Source: Lysinibacillus fusiformis
Lineage (GTDB): Bacteria > Bacillota > Bacilli > Bacillales_A > Planococcaceae
Direction of reading: 5' to 3'
NCBI RefSeq assembly: GCF_002845985.1
Contig: NZ_PDFK01000006.1
Location: 62,001 to 126,000 of the forward strand
DNA: 64,000 bases
In this document: one piece after another, positions 36,555 through 44,791 of the stretch
Numbering within the stretch: position 1 is the stretch's first letter
Layout: each line of letters begins with the position of its first letter
Program-made: the position numbers and the translations under genes
Notes under the pieces: generated by a model
What the model was told of the DNA's origin: nothing
Seen by the model: the letters and a program-made list of their open reading frames with translations, nothing else
Databases searched by the model: none

Positions 36555-37019
36555 ATGCTAACATTTGAACAAAAACAAGCGATTATTGAATCGTTTTCTG
36601 GACTAACAAAAAAGGAGATTTCATTAAAACGCTTAAATTATCACTATATGGATAGTCTTTATGAAAAGACAATTGTAGTGGAAAAGCTTCACCCAAATGG
36701 CAATGGCTTTGTCTTTGTTGGGGATTTATTACGCTATGAGCAAGAGGCTACTGATAAAGGATTAGTGAATATCCGTGATTACGATGAGCAACAGCTACGT
36801 GAGATTATTGAGGATTCTATTCAGTATTTATCAGAAGAAGTAGAAGAGCAGGAGCCGATTGTAGAGATTTGGCATAGCCGAGATGGTGTGAAATTACAGC
36901 TAGCGTTTGAGCAACGTTCTTGGAATGTGTATCATGGAGAAAATCTTGAAGAGGCATTTGGTACGTATGACGCGGCAAAGGAATATTTACTAGAAGAAGG
37001 CTTTCGTACAAAGAAATAA
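36555..37019 (+). CDS. Conserved-looking hypothetical protein
   Basis: 154 residues, acidic and soluble, not recognised. The N-terminal half looks alpha/beta (MLTFEQKQAIIESFSGLTKKEISLKRLNYHY, then VVEKLHPNGNGFVFVGDLL). A helical acidic stretch follows (about 85-105), then EIWHSRDGVKLQLAFEQRSWNVYHGENLEEAFGTYDAAKEYLLEEGF. No Cys, no signal peptide, no catalytic motif visible. Strong AAAGGAG site upstream, so it is very likely expressed. Confidence 0.7.
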   Translation: MLTFEQKQAIIESFSGLTKKEISLKRLNYHYMDSLYEKTIVVEKLHPNGNGFVFVGDLLRYEQEATDKGLVNIRDYDEQQLREIIEDSIQYLSEEVEEQEPIVEIWHSRDGVKLQLAFEQRSWNVYHGENLEEAFGTYDAAKEYLLEEGFRTKK

Positions 37020-37040
37020 ACATACGGGGGATCATCATAA

Positions 37041-37232
37041 ATGAACGGAAAAAAATTAGTGGGAATTGTAATTGTTGTTTTAATCGTGGCATGTTTATTT
37101 TCAGTTTTTACCATTACTAATTTTTATAAAAACCATGAGGAACAGCCGAATCGAGAAAATCGAGAAATTAATAAGTCAAAGAGCTTGAATTTAATTTTGC
37201 CACAGGCTACAATTATCTCGAATTCAAGATAA
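37041..37232 (+). CDS. Small single-pass membrane protein
   Basis: 63 residues: a positively charged N-terminus (MNGKKL), one hydrophobic helix (about 7-26, GIVIVVLIVACLFSVFTITN), then a charged tail rich in Asn, Glu and Lys. GGGGG lies 12 bases upstream. Only 21 bases follow the preceding gene. Function unknown; it may be a real small protein of the same transcript. Confidence 0.55.
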   Translation: MNGKKLVGIVIVVLIVACLFSVFTITNFYKNHEEQPNRENREINKSKSLNLILPQATIISNSR

Positions 37233-37249
37233 TCGAGAGGTGATTGTTA

Positions 37250-37858
37250 GTGCAACACATTTTTTATAAAGGTACAGATGAAACAAAACCGACGTTGCTA
37301 TTGTTACATGGCACGGGTGGTAATGAAGAAAGTTTAATTGGGTTGGCAAAAGAAATAGATGAAACAGCCAATATTTTAAGTGTACGTGGAAATGTTCTTG
37401 AGCATGGGATGCCGCGATTTTTCCGTCGATTAGCAGAAGGTGTCTTTGATATAGAGGATTTAATCTTTCGAACTAAAGAGCTTCATGACTTTTTACAGGA
37501 GGCGGCACAGCAATATGGCTTTGATCGCCAACGAATTGTAGCGATTGGCTATTCAAATGGCGCTAATATTGCAGCAAGCTTATTATTCCACTATGCTGAT
37601 GCATTAGCAGGAGCTATTTTACATCATCCAATGGTACCAAGACGTGGAATAGAATTACCTCAACTTTCTTCTACGCCTGTTTTTATCGGTGCTGGAACGA
37701 ATGATCCGATGTGTACAGCACAGGAGTCTGAGGATTTAGAAGCGCTTTTAACGTCTTCAGGTGCAATGGTCACGACAGCTTGGTTTAATTTTGGTCATCA
37801 GCTAACAATGCCGGAAGTACAAGCAGCAAAAGAATGGTATAACAGTATCTATGTTTAA
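37250..37858 (+). CDS. Alpha/beta-hydrolase, carboxylesterase (MhqD-like)
   Basis: 202 residues: LLLLHGTGGNEESLIGLAKEI (oxyanion region), the nucleophile elbow IGYSNGANIAASLLF (GxSxG), the acidic residue in GAGTNDPMCTAQES, and the His in FNFGHQLTMPE. This matches the phospholipase/carboxylesterase family containing B. subtilis MhqD, which is linked to quinone and electrophile resistance. GTG 37250 is preferred because GAGGTG lies 7 bases upstream; a TTG at 37244 is too close. No MhqR-like regulator is adjacent, so the electrophile link is only family inference. Confidence 0.85.
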   Translation: MQHIFYKGTDETKPTLLLLHGTGGNEESLIGLAKEIDETANILSVRGNVLEHGMPRFFRRLAEGVFDIEDLIFRTKELHDFLQEAAQQYGFDRQRIVAIGYSNGANIAASLLFHYADALAGAILHHPMVPRRGIELPQLSSTPVFIGAGTNDPMCTAQESEDLEALLTSSGAMVTTAWFNFGHQLTMPEVQAAKEWYNSIYV

Positions 37859-37862
37859 TTGA

Positions 37863-37897
37863 AAAATCCGCCTCTTTTCCTAAAGGAGGCGGATTTT
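37863..37897. terminator. Bidirectional terminator
   Basis: AAAATCCGCCTC pairs with GAGGCGGATTTT between the convergent hydrolase and MMPL genes. Confidence 0.92.
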
Positions 37898-37904
37898 AAT
37901 GATT

Positions 37905-40016
37905 TTATTTACTTTTCTTTGAAAAAGGTAGCCACCAGTTCCAATCACCAAATAATTTCATGAGACTTGGCACAAGCATAAGACGAATAATCGTCGCATC
38001 AATAGCAACGGCAATGGCTATACCAACACCAATTTGTTTTACAGGCATCACGTCTGTGAAGGCAAATGCCCCTGTAATAACAATCATAATAAGCGCTGCC
38101 GATGTAATAATACGGCTAGTGGATGTTAACCCATCAATTGTTGCGTGTGTATTATCTGCCCCTTTTAAATATTCTTCTTGGATACGAGAGATTAAGAAGA
38201 CTTCGTAGTCCATACTTAAGCCGAACACCAGACAGAAAACAATGACTGGAATAATTAGTACAATCGGACCTGCTTCAATACCAAAATGTCCATATTGGAA
38301 AATATAAACGAGTATACCGAACGCAGATGAAAGCCCAATAATGTTCATAATAATCGCTTTTAACGGTATTAAAATCGAACGGAATGCCAGCATTAAAATA
38401 AAGAATGTGGAAACGATGATAATGGCTATAGCCAAAACTATTTTATTCGCAATTTCATCAAAAATCTCTTGGTTGAATTTAGCGGGTCCTCCAAGCGCGA
38501 AATCTACACCTAAATCTTGATCCATCCAAGATCGGGCAAATTTTTGAGCAGTAGTGGAAGAGCCCGCTGCATCGATGGTAATAGGGATAAATAATTGAGT
38601 ATCTTTTGAAAAAGTATTCATTACAGACTTTAACTGTTCCGCAATCTGTGGAATTGCTAAAGAAGTGGAAAGCTCCTCAGGTGTTTGAATGTTAGCAGCT
38701 GTATAGACTGTTGAAACATTTGTTACTAGGGAGTCCTTTAATAGCTTTTCTTGAATAGCATAAATGAGCTCTCTTCCTTCAGCATCCTCCCAGCCTTCTT
38801 TTCGTTCAGCTAATAAATATAACGTAGATGATTCACCCAGTCCAAACGTTTCATCTAATTTATCATATGCTGCACGTGCATCATATTTAGTTGGCAAGGA
38901 GTCAACCTGTGGAATCGTTAGTTGTATGTCCTTTAATGGGAGCATACCAATGCCAAGTAATAATAAAGCAGAGATTACAATGGCTATTGGATGTTTCATG
39001 ACAAAGCCTGCAAAGCCACGCCAACGATTGGCACCACCTGGTTTAATGCGTATTAGACGCCATTTATTGAGTTTATCTCCTAATAGCATCATAGTGGCAG
39101 GGAGTAGTGTCAAGCCAGAAAGAACGGCTAACAGGACGACTATGGTACCTCCTAGAGCGATATTGTGAAAAATCTCTACATCAATAACGATCATAGCGCC
39201 TAAGCCTATCATGACACAAACAGCAGAGAAAATGATGGAACGCCCTGCTGTTTGTATAGCAGTTTGAATAGCTTGGACTATAGAGGTGTGCGCACGCTCT
39301 TCTCGGTAACGATTAATAAACAACAATGCAAAATCAATGCTTAAAGCAAGCCCGAGCATTGGGACAATATTTAAGACGAAAATGGATAGATTCACACTAC
39401 CACTAAGGAGCGTCATTATACCGAACGCAGTAACAACTGTTACAACACCAATGATGATTGGCAAAATAGAAGCAATCACTGTACCAAAAGCCAATAAGAG
39501 AACAACGATGGCAATGGGTAACCCAATGGCTTCAGCGGAAGCTAAATCTTTTTGACTGGCTGTATTAATGTCAGCAGAAATAACGGGTCCTCCCGTAATG
39601 CTAACGCCGTCTTCTTCAATTAATGATCGAACATTTTCTACAATGTCAGAAAGATTCTCCACATCATTTTTTAAATGAACCATTGCATAGGCAATGTCAT
39701 CTTTACGTAAAGAGGAGTCTTCTAAAGGTGATTGGATTGAATGTATGTCTTTTATGCTATCTAGTTTTTTTAAAGTGTCTTTCATTTGTTGATCTTCAGC
39801 TGGATCAAAGACAATTAAAATCGTATCAGATGGTAGATCAAAGTTTTCTGCTAGCTCATTTGTCACATAGGTATGGTCGGCTTCAACAAAAAAGCCATCA
39901 CCCTGAAGTTTACCTGGAAGCTGTAGAGCAAAATAAGCCATTGCTAGAAAAATAATAAGCCATATCGCTACGATTGCTTTTGCATGTGCTGTAATAAATG
40001 CCGAAAAAGTTTTCAT
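37905..40016 (-). CDS. MMPL/RND-family membrane exporter (YdfJ-like)
   Basis: 703 residues with twelve predicted membrane helices in two halves, each led by a large extracellular domain: helix 1 IVAIWLIIFLAMAYFALQL, then helices 2-6 with IVPMLGLALSIDFALLFINRYREE, and the second half with IPVIVFCLVFGLSMDYEVFLISRIQEEYLKG. These GxSxDY-type segments carry the proton-relay Asp of MMPL proteins. It likely exports lipids or drugs. ATG 40016 is chosen because the family N-terminus begins there; the frame stays open into the neighbouring repeat but that stretch is not protein-like. Confidence 0.88.
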   Translation of the reverse strand: MKTFSAFITAHAKAIVAIWLIIFLAMAYFALQLPGKLQGDGFFVEADHTYVTNELAENFDLPSDTILIVFDPAEDQQMKDTLKKLDSIKDIHSIQSPLEDSSLRKDDIAYAMVHLKNDVENLSDIVENVRSLIEEDGVSITGGPVISADINTASQKDLASAEAIGLPIAIVVLLLAFGTVIASILPIIIGVVTVVTAFGIMTLLSGSVNLSIFVLNIVPMLGLALSIDFALLFINRYREERAHTSIVQAIQTAIQTAGRSIIFSAVCVMIGLGAMIVIDVEIFHNIALGGTIVVLLAVLSGLTLLPATMMLLGDKLNKWRLIRIKPGGANRWRGFAGFVMKHPIAIVISALLLLGIGMLPLKDIQLTIPQVDSLPTKYDARAAYDKLDETFGLGESSTLYLLAERKEGWEDAEGRELIYAIQEKLLKDSLVTNVSTVYTAANIQTPEELSTSLAIPQIAEQLKSVMNTFSKDTQLFIPITIDAAGSSTTAQKFARSWMDQDLGVDFALGGPAKFNQEIFDEIANKIVLAIAIIIVSTFFILMLAFRSILIPLKAIIMNIIGLSSAFGILVYIFQYGHFGIEAGPIVLIIPVIVFCLVFGLSMDYEVFLISRIQEEYLKGADNTHATIDGLTSTSRIITSAALIMIVITGAFAFTDVMPVKQIGVGIAIAVAIDATIIRLMLVPSLMKLFGDWNWWLPFSKKSK

Positions 40017-40057
40017 AGTTGTTAATGCATCCCCCTTCTCAAATAGTGTAAAGGATG

Positions 40058-40079
40058 TGTCACATTTTGTCGTGTGACA
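40058..40079. promoter_or_regulatory. Inverted repeat upstream of the MMPL gene
   Basis: TGTCACA-N8-TGTGACA is a perfect 7-bp dyad with an 8-base spacer, 42 bases before the start codon. It is a plausible operator for a TetR- or MarR-type repressor; none is encoded nearby. Half-site spacing does not fit Crp/Fnr. Confidence 0.45.
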
Positions 40080-40090
40080 AAGTAAAGATA

Positions 40091-40618
40091 TTGGACAGGA
40101 GTCTTTCATAGTGTTGAAAAACAAAACCATCCATAGAATTTATGTGAAAGGTGAAAAAGGATTTCCGTTGCAGGCTACTTGCTTTCCTGTGGGCGAGCGC
40201 CGAGCCGCTTCCTCTGCTACCGCTCCGTTTAGAGGCTCGCCTGTCTCGCTATTCCCACGGGAGTCAAGTAGCCTTCCACTCCAATCCATAAAAAAGTGAA
40301 GGTATTCACTACTCTTTTATGGAGGGGTGTTGTCACATCAAGCTATCCACAGAGTAAGAATATCTCTTATATTATAAATAAGCCATTTCTTTTGGCTGGG
40401 AGACCTTTTGCAGGAATGGTTGGTGGAGTGGGGCCGGGCATCCTCCTAGAGGATCTAAGCATCTGGGTAGGACCTGGGGCTGAGAGCCATGATGAGTGAA
40501 GCAGCTCATCGGACGCCCCCCTAGAGACCTTCTTGGAGGCGAAATCAGCCTGTATAAAAAAGGTACTTAAACCTTACGTGTATTACCTTTTTTCAACAAC
40601 ATGAAAGACTCCTGTCCA
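40091..40618. repeat. Composite hairpin repeat, copy 3 (module A +, module B-like -)
   Basis: Module A (about 40150-40290) has arms GGCTACTTG (40173-40181) and CAAGTAGCC (40265-40273) and a longer apical loop between CCTCT and AGAGG than copy 1. The module B counterpart (about 40395-40555, - strand) keeps GAGTGAAGC, GCTCATCGGACGCCCCCC and GAAATCAG but its outer arms are diverged. The outermost bases TTGGACAGGAGTCTTTCAT (40091-40109) are the inverted copy of 40601-40618. It occupies the gap between two minus-strand genes. Confidence 0.87.
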
Positions 40619-40640
40619 TCTATTGGACAGGAGCCTTTTA
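40606..40640 (-). terminator. Terminator of the phosphate transporter gene
   Basis: GGACAGGAG and CTCCTGTCC pair around a short loop just after the minus-strand stop codon. The downstream T-rich part (TCTTTCAT on the minus strand) merges into repeat copy 3. Confidence 0.75.
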
Positions 40641-41657
40641 TTAAAAGAATAATGATAAGAGGAAATAAATAACAGATGCCATAACGGCTGAAATTGGCAT
40701 TGTAATAATCCAAGTAGTGACAATCTTGCGGGCCATACCCCAGTTTACACCACGTACACGCTGTGCAGAACCAACACCCATTATAGATGAAGAAATAACA
40801 TGTGTGGTTGATACTGGTAAGTGGACTAACGTAGCCCCAAAAATGACAGTAGCGGAAGCTAAATCTGCTGCTACACCGTTAACAGGGCGGATTTTCATAA
40901 TTTTACCGCCAACGGTTTTGATGATTTTATAACCACCTATCGATGTACCTAGACCCATTGCTGCTGCTGCTGCTGCACGCACCCAGAACGGTATTTCATC
41001 TCCTGTATGCAAACCACCAGCAATTAACGCCATTGTCATAATCCCCATTGCTTTTTGTGCATCGTTTGTCCCGTGGGTAAATGATTGAATGGCCGCAGTG
41101 AAAATTTGCATAGTACGGAAACCTTTATTTGTTCGATATAAGTTTAAATTTTTAAACCATATTTTAAATAGCGTCATCATAATAAAACCTGCGCAAATAG
41201 CAAGTATTGGAGAAAAAACTAACGCCATAATAATTTTAGTAAAGCCACCATAGTTTAGTACATTAAAGCCAGCAGAAGCGATAGCAGCGCCGGCAATAGA
41301 GCCAATCAATGTGTGAGAAGAACTAGATGGAATACCAAAATACCATGTCAATAAATTCCAAATTATAGCTGAAATTAATGCAGCTAAAATAACGACTGAA
41401 CCGGTTGTGTCACCTTCAAAAGCATTTAAAGAGAAAGGGTCTACAATATCTTTTGTTAGAGCTTTTGCAACCCCTACAAAGGTAATAGCACCGATAAAGT
41501 TCATGGTTGCTGCCATGATGATTGCTACTCGAGGTGGCAATGCTCTAGTGGAAACCGAAGTTGCGATAGCATTTGCTGTATCATGGAAGCCATTGATAAA
41601 GTCAAATGTAAGGGCAAAGATGACGACCAGTACGGTTAGTATAATGATTGTGTTCAT
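40641..41657 (-). CDS. pit: PiT-family inorganic phosphate transporter
   Basis: 338 residues with about ten membrane helices. Duplicated PiT signatures are present: FDFINGFHDTANAIATSVSTRAL near the N-terminus and SFTHGTNDAQKAMGIMTMALI in the second half, each with the GxxD/NxA core. It is a low-affinity, ion-coupled phosphate (metal-phosphate) importer. AGGAG lies upstream. It follows the DUF47 gene by 21 bases in the same direction, the standard pairing in Bacillus. Confidence 0.94.
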   Translation of the reverse strand: MNTIIILTVLVVIFALTFDFINGFHDTANAIATSVSTRALPPRVAIIMAATMNFIGAITFVGVAKALTKDIVDPFSLNAFEGDTTGSVVILAALISAIIWNLLTWYFGIPSSSSHTLIGSIAGAAIASAGFNVLNYGGFTKIIMALVFSPILAICAGFIMMTLFKIWFKNLNLYRTNKGFRTMQIFTAAIQSFTHGTNDAQKAMGIMTMALIAGGLHTGDEIPFWVRAAAAAAMGLGTSIGGYKIIKTVGGKIMKIRPVNGVAADLASATVIFGATLVHLPVSTTHVISSSIMGVGSAQRVRGVNWGMARKIVTTWIITMPISAVMASVIYFLLSLFF

Positions 41658-41678
41658 TGTAAAGTGCCCATCTCCTAA

Positions 41679-42299
41679 TTATGCGTTGCGCATGATAATT
41701 GTTTCCATAGTATTTGCTACGTTTTGACAATGATCAGCGATATCTTCAAGTTGTTCATATATATCTTTAAATTTAATGAGGCGAATTGGATCTTTTTCAT
41801 TTAAAAATAATTTCTTAATGGAAGAACGCTGTACCTCATCACATTCACGTTCATAGTCTTTAATAAGAATTGCGTGTGGACGCATGCCAATTAGATTCTT
41901 TTTCTTTAACTCTTCAGTCGCTTTAACAATTTCATCAGCACTTTTAGAAATAAACCCTAAGAACGTACGCATGGATTCATCGATTTCTGTCAGGGAAAAC
42001 ATTTCAAAGTGTGCAATACAGTGTTCTGTTCCATCTAAAATATCATCCATACGAATGGCAAACTCTAAAATATCCTCACGTTCAATAGGTGTCATAAATG
42101 ATTTGTTTAGCATTACGATCAGTTCATGAATGAGCTTATCGCCAGCAGTTTCGTAATTTTTCATTGTAATGCTAATCTCTTTTAGGTCAGCTACACTGTT
42201 AATACGAAAATCATTTGCGTAATGTACAGCCTCTCTCATATTTTCAGCAATTTTATGCAATGCAATAAAGAAAGGGTCTTGTTTTTTTGAGTTAAGCAT
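41679..42299 (-). CDS. DUF47/PhoU-like Pit accessory protein (YkaA-like)
   Basis: 206 residues, all-helical and soluble: DPFFIALHKIAENMREAVHYANDF, MKNYETAGDKLIHELIVMLNKSFMTPIEREDILEFAIRMDDILDGTEH and DIYEQLEDIADHCQNVANTMETIIM. The conserved E/DxxxD pattern of PhoU-like metal-binding helices is present. DUF47 proteins are encoded with PiT transporters and modulate them. It is the first gene of the two-gene unit; AGGAGG precedes the ATG. Confidence 0.92.
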   Translation of the reverse strand: MLNSKKQDPFFIALHKIAENMREAVHYANDFRINSVADLKEISITMKNYETAGDKLIHELIVMLNKSFMTPIEREDILEFAIRMDDILDGTEHCIAHFEMFSLTEIDESMRTFLGFISKSADEIVKATEELKKKNLIGMRPHAILIKDYERECDEVQRSSIKKLFLNEKDPIRLIKFKDIYEQLEDIADHCQNVANTMETIIMRNA

Positions 42300-42511
42300 G
42301 TAAATCGAATCCTCCTGGATGTAAATAAAATTAATCGACCTCTAAACTTTATTATCATAACAAAATCTTTAATTTATCTACATAAAAACTTTATATTCGA
42401 CATGAAAATTTACATTCCTGTAATATTTATTTCGTTCACAAAATGAAAGGGGAACAAACTGTATTTATTTTTATAGATACAGGAAAAGTCTTTATTTAAT
42501 AAGGAATTATC

Positions 42512-42649
42512 TTATAGTTTTTTCTGTTTGGTACAGATTTCGACGGAAAATAGGATGAATAACAAGAGAAATAGCATGATGAATTGTAAAGCTAATGTAA
42601 ATACGTTTGTACTATGAGGAAGTCTTCTTATTCTTAAGAATTTCTTCAT
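42512..42649 (-). CDS. Putative 45-residue membrane peptide
   Basis: A short open frame in an otherwise gene-free 420-base gap. It encodes a basic N-terminus (MKKFLRIRRLPHSTN), one strongly hydrophobic helix (about 17-35) and a Lys-rich tail (CTKQKKL), the layout of small single-pass membrane proteins. AGGAAGG lies about 6 bases upstream of the ATG, which is the best argument for translation. It is divergent from the ABC transporter operon beginning 73 bases away. Not recognised; comparative conservation would decide. Confidence 0.45.
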   Translation of the reverse strand: MKKFLRIRRLPHSTNVFTLALQFIMLFLLLFILFSVEICTKQKKL

Positions 42650-42722
42650 TTTTATCCTTCCTCTTTATTAAGAATTGTTTTCTACAATGGGAAATGAATG
42701 AGAAAGGAGCGTTTATAAACAA

Positions 42723-43409
42723 ATGATTCAAGTTGAAAACTTACAACATACATTTTTAATTGGTAAAAGAGGGAAGGAAAAACAGGTTCCAGTATTGAAA
42801 GGTGTGAACTTTGAAGTTAATAAAGGAGAGATTGTGGCCATTGTAGGAAAAAGTGGCTCTGGCAAATCGACCTTATTACAAGTTCTTGCTGGTTTTATGA
42901 AAGCTGAACAGGGGTCTATTAAAGTAAATGGTAAGGAAACAGCCCATCTGACTGAAACAGAAAGTGCTGCTTTTCGCTTACGTCAATTTGGCTTTATTTT
43001 TCAAAACTTTCAGTTGATGCCGGGTTTAACGGCTTTCGAAAATATTGAATTACCTTTAAAACTACAGGGCTTACGTAAGGCTGTACGGAAAGAAAGGGTA
43101 AAGAAATTAATGGACAAAGTTGGTCTGACAGAAGTGGCAGATCATTATCCTAATGAATTATCTGGTGGACAACAACAGCGTGTCAGTATTGCGCGTGCCC
43201 TTATCACAAATCCTCCGATATTGCTTGCTGATGAGCCTACAGGAAGTCTTGATTCAGAAACCGAGCAAGATATTTTATTGCTTATCCAGAGCCTAAACCG
43301 TGAGCTAGGGCTAACCTTTGTCATTATTACGCATGATGAAGAAGTGGCCACGATAGCACATAGACGTTTTCGCATGTATGATGGCGAACTTGTAAAGGAG
43401 GAGGCTTAA
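42723..43409 (+). CDS. MacB/LolD-type ABC transporter ATPase
   Basis: 228 residues with all ATPase motifs: Walker A GKSGSGKST, Q-loop FIFQNFQLMPG, signature LSGGQQQR, Walker B ILLADEPTGSLD and the H-loop ITHDEE. Sequence type fits the MacB/LolD/FtsE-like group that works with FtsX-fold permeases, which the next gene encodes one base later. Such pairs perform mechanotransmission (lipoprotein, peptide or antibiotic handling) rather than classical import. The ribosome binding site GGAG is 13 bases upstream, a little far. Confidence 0.92.
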   Translation: MIQVENLQHTFLIGKRGKEKQVPVLKGVNFEVNKGEIVAIVGKSGSGKSTLLQVLAGFMKAEQGSIKVNGKETAHLTETESAAFRLRQFGFIFQNFQLMPGLTAFENIELPLKLQGLRKAVRKERVKKLMDKVGLTEVADHYPNELSGGQQQRVSIARALITNPPILLADEPTGSLDSETEQDILLLIQSLNRELGLTFVIITHDEEVATIAHRRFRMYDGELVKEEA

Positions 43410-43410
43410 C

Positions 43411-44730
43411 ATGTTATTTAAAGATCAACTAGATTTTGTAACACAACATATTAAGAAAAATAAGCTGCGCGTGTTTATGACGATATTAGCTGCAACGATG
43501 GGCTGTGCTTTTCTGATTGTGCTAGCATCCGTTGGTTTTGGATTACAGGAATCTTTACGCAATGAAATTCTTTCGAATGAAACAGTTACGAAAATTCAAG
43601 TATATGGCGATAAGCAATTGACAGAAGAGCAAGTACAAGAAATTAAAAATTTGAACCATGTAGAAACGGTGCTTGAAACGATAAGTGTGAATGCTTCTGC
43701 ACATTCCTTTTTAGGTGATCGTGATACAACCTCTAATTTAATTTTGTCGGATATGCAGGACTTTGAGCAGGTGAACGGCAAGCTTGCAAAAGGACACTAT
43801 CCAACAAAGCCAAATGAAATTGTTGTAGGCTATCATTTTGGTCAAACATTATTGAATGCGGCAGAACGCAATATTATTGAAGAAAAGAGTAAAAAGGCTG
43901 AAGCAGAAGGAACATACTATGATGGTAGTGAAGAAGGCTATAAAGAATCATTAATTGGAAAAAATATAGAGCTTTCCTTAGTGCCTCATACTGGCACAAA
44001 TGATGAAACGCAAAAAATGGCCTATACAATTGTTGGTGTGATGGAGAAGCCTTCTTATGATTGGATGGTTGATAACGCCATTCACATGGATAAAGCACAA
44101 AAGTCAGTGTTAGCTGAAAATATACCTGCCAATAGTGATATCAAAGAAGATGAGCTATTTTACTCAGAATTTAATATTTATGCGGATACTTTAGAAAATG
44201 TAAAGCCGATTTTGGAGAAGTTAAAGGGTAAAGGCTATAGTGTCTATTCAGTGACCGAACAATTAGATCAAATGAATGTATTTTTCCTTGTACTAAAAAT
44301 TGGCTTAATCTTTGTAGGGACGATTGCGGTGCTGATTGCTTCTATTGGTATTTTTAATACAATGACAATGGCTGTCACAGAGCGTACACGTGAAATCGGT
44401 GTGTTAAAGGCGATTGGTGCAAGTCCGAAGCTTATTCAACGATTATTCTTAATGGAGAGCACGTTTATTGGTATTTTTGGAACGTTTATTGCGGTTGTTA
44501 TTTCGTATGCCATCAGCTTTGCGGCTAACGCAGCATTACCATTGATTCTTAAGGCAGCGACAGGAGAGGAGGCTTTTGCAACAAATGATATAATATTCTC
44601 TCTTATACCATGGCAATTAGTCATTATTGCAGCCGCCATTAGTATCGGAGTAGCGATGATTTCAGGCTATCGTCCAGCACGCAAAGCGACTAAAATAGAT
44701 GTGATTCAAGCTTTACGACAAGAGCTATAA
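43411..44730 (+). CDS. FtsX/MacB-fold ABC transporter permease
   Basis: 439 residues: helix 1 (about 18-42, VFMTILAATMGCAFLIVLASVGFG), a large extracellular MacB_PCD domain (about 45-285), and three C-terminal helices with IASIGIFNTMTMAVTERTREIGVLKAIGASPKLIQRLFLMES, the FtsX/MacB coupling segment. It pairs with the ATPase encoded immediately upstream. No adjacent membrane-fusion protein or two-component system is present. Role unknown; export or signalling at the membrane is likely. Confidence 0.9.
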   Translation: MLFKDQLDFVTQHIKKNKLRVFMTILAATMGCAFLIVLASVGFGLQESLRNEILSNETVTKIQVYGDKQLTEEQVQEIKNLNHVETVLETISVNASAHSFLGDRDTTSNLILSDMQDFEQVNGKLAKGHYPTKPNEIVVGYHFGQTLLNAAERNIIEEKSKKAEAEGTYYDGSEEGYKESLIGKNIELSLVPHTGTNDETQKMAYTIVGVMEKPSYDWMVDNAIHMDKAQKSVLAENIPANSDIKEDELFYSEFNIYADTLENVKPILEKLKGKGYSVYSVTEQLDQMNVFFLVLKIGLIFVGTIAVLIASIGIFNTMTMAVTERTREIGVLKAIGASPKLIQRLFLMESTFIGIFGTFIAVVISYAISFAANAALPLILKAATGEEAFATNDIIFSLIPWQLVIIAAAISIGVAMISGYRPARKATKIDVIQALRQEL

Positions 44731-44732
44731 TA

Positions 44733-44768
44733 AAAGGCGGTCCATTTCAAAGATGGATCGCCTTTCTA
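44733..44768. terminator. Bidirectional terminator
   Basis: AAAGGCGGTCCAT pairs with ATGGATCGCCTTT (one wobble) between convergent genes. Confidence 0.88.
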
Positions 44769-44791
44769 TTAGGGAAGGAGTACCCCGTAGA

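Noticed and set aside
39337-39955. Antisense frames opposite the MMPL gene
   Set aside because: Shadows of a strongly supported coding frame, without ribosome binding sites or family similarity.
40111-40499. Two short frames in repeat copy 3, including an apparent N-terminal extension region of the MMPL gene
   Set aside because: They are read-throughs of the repeat. The MMPL family N-terminus begins at 40016, and the upstream codons are not conserved-looking.
41690-42722. PhoP box upstream of the phosphate transporter pair
   Set aside because: TTTACA-like hexamers occur, but not as direct repeats with 5-base spacing.
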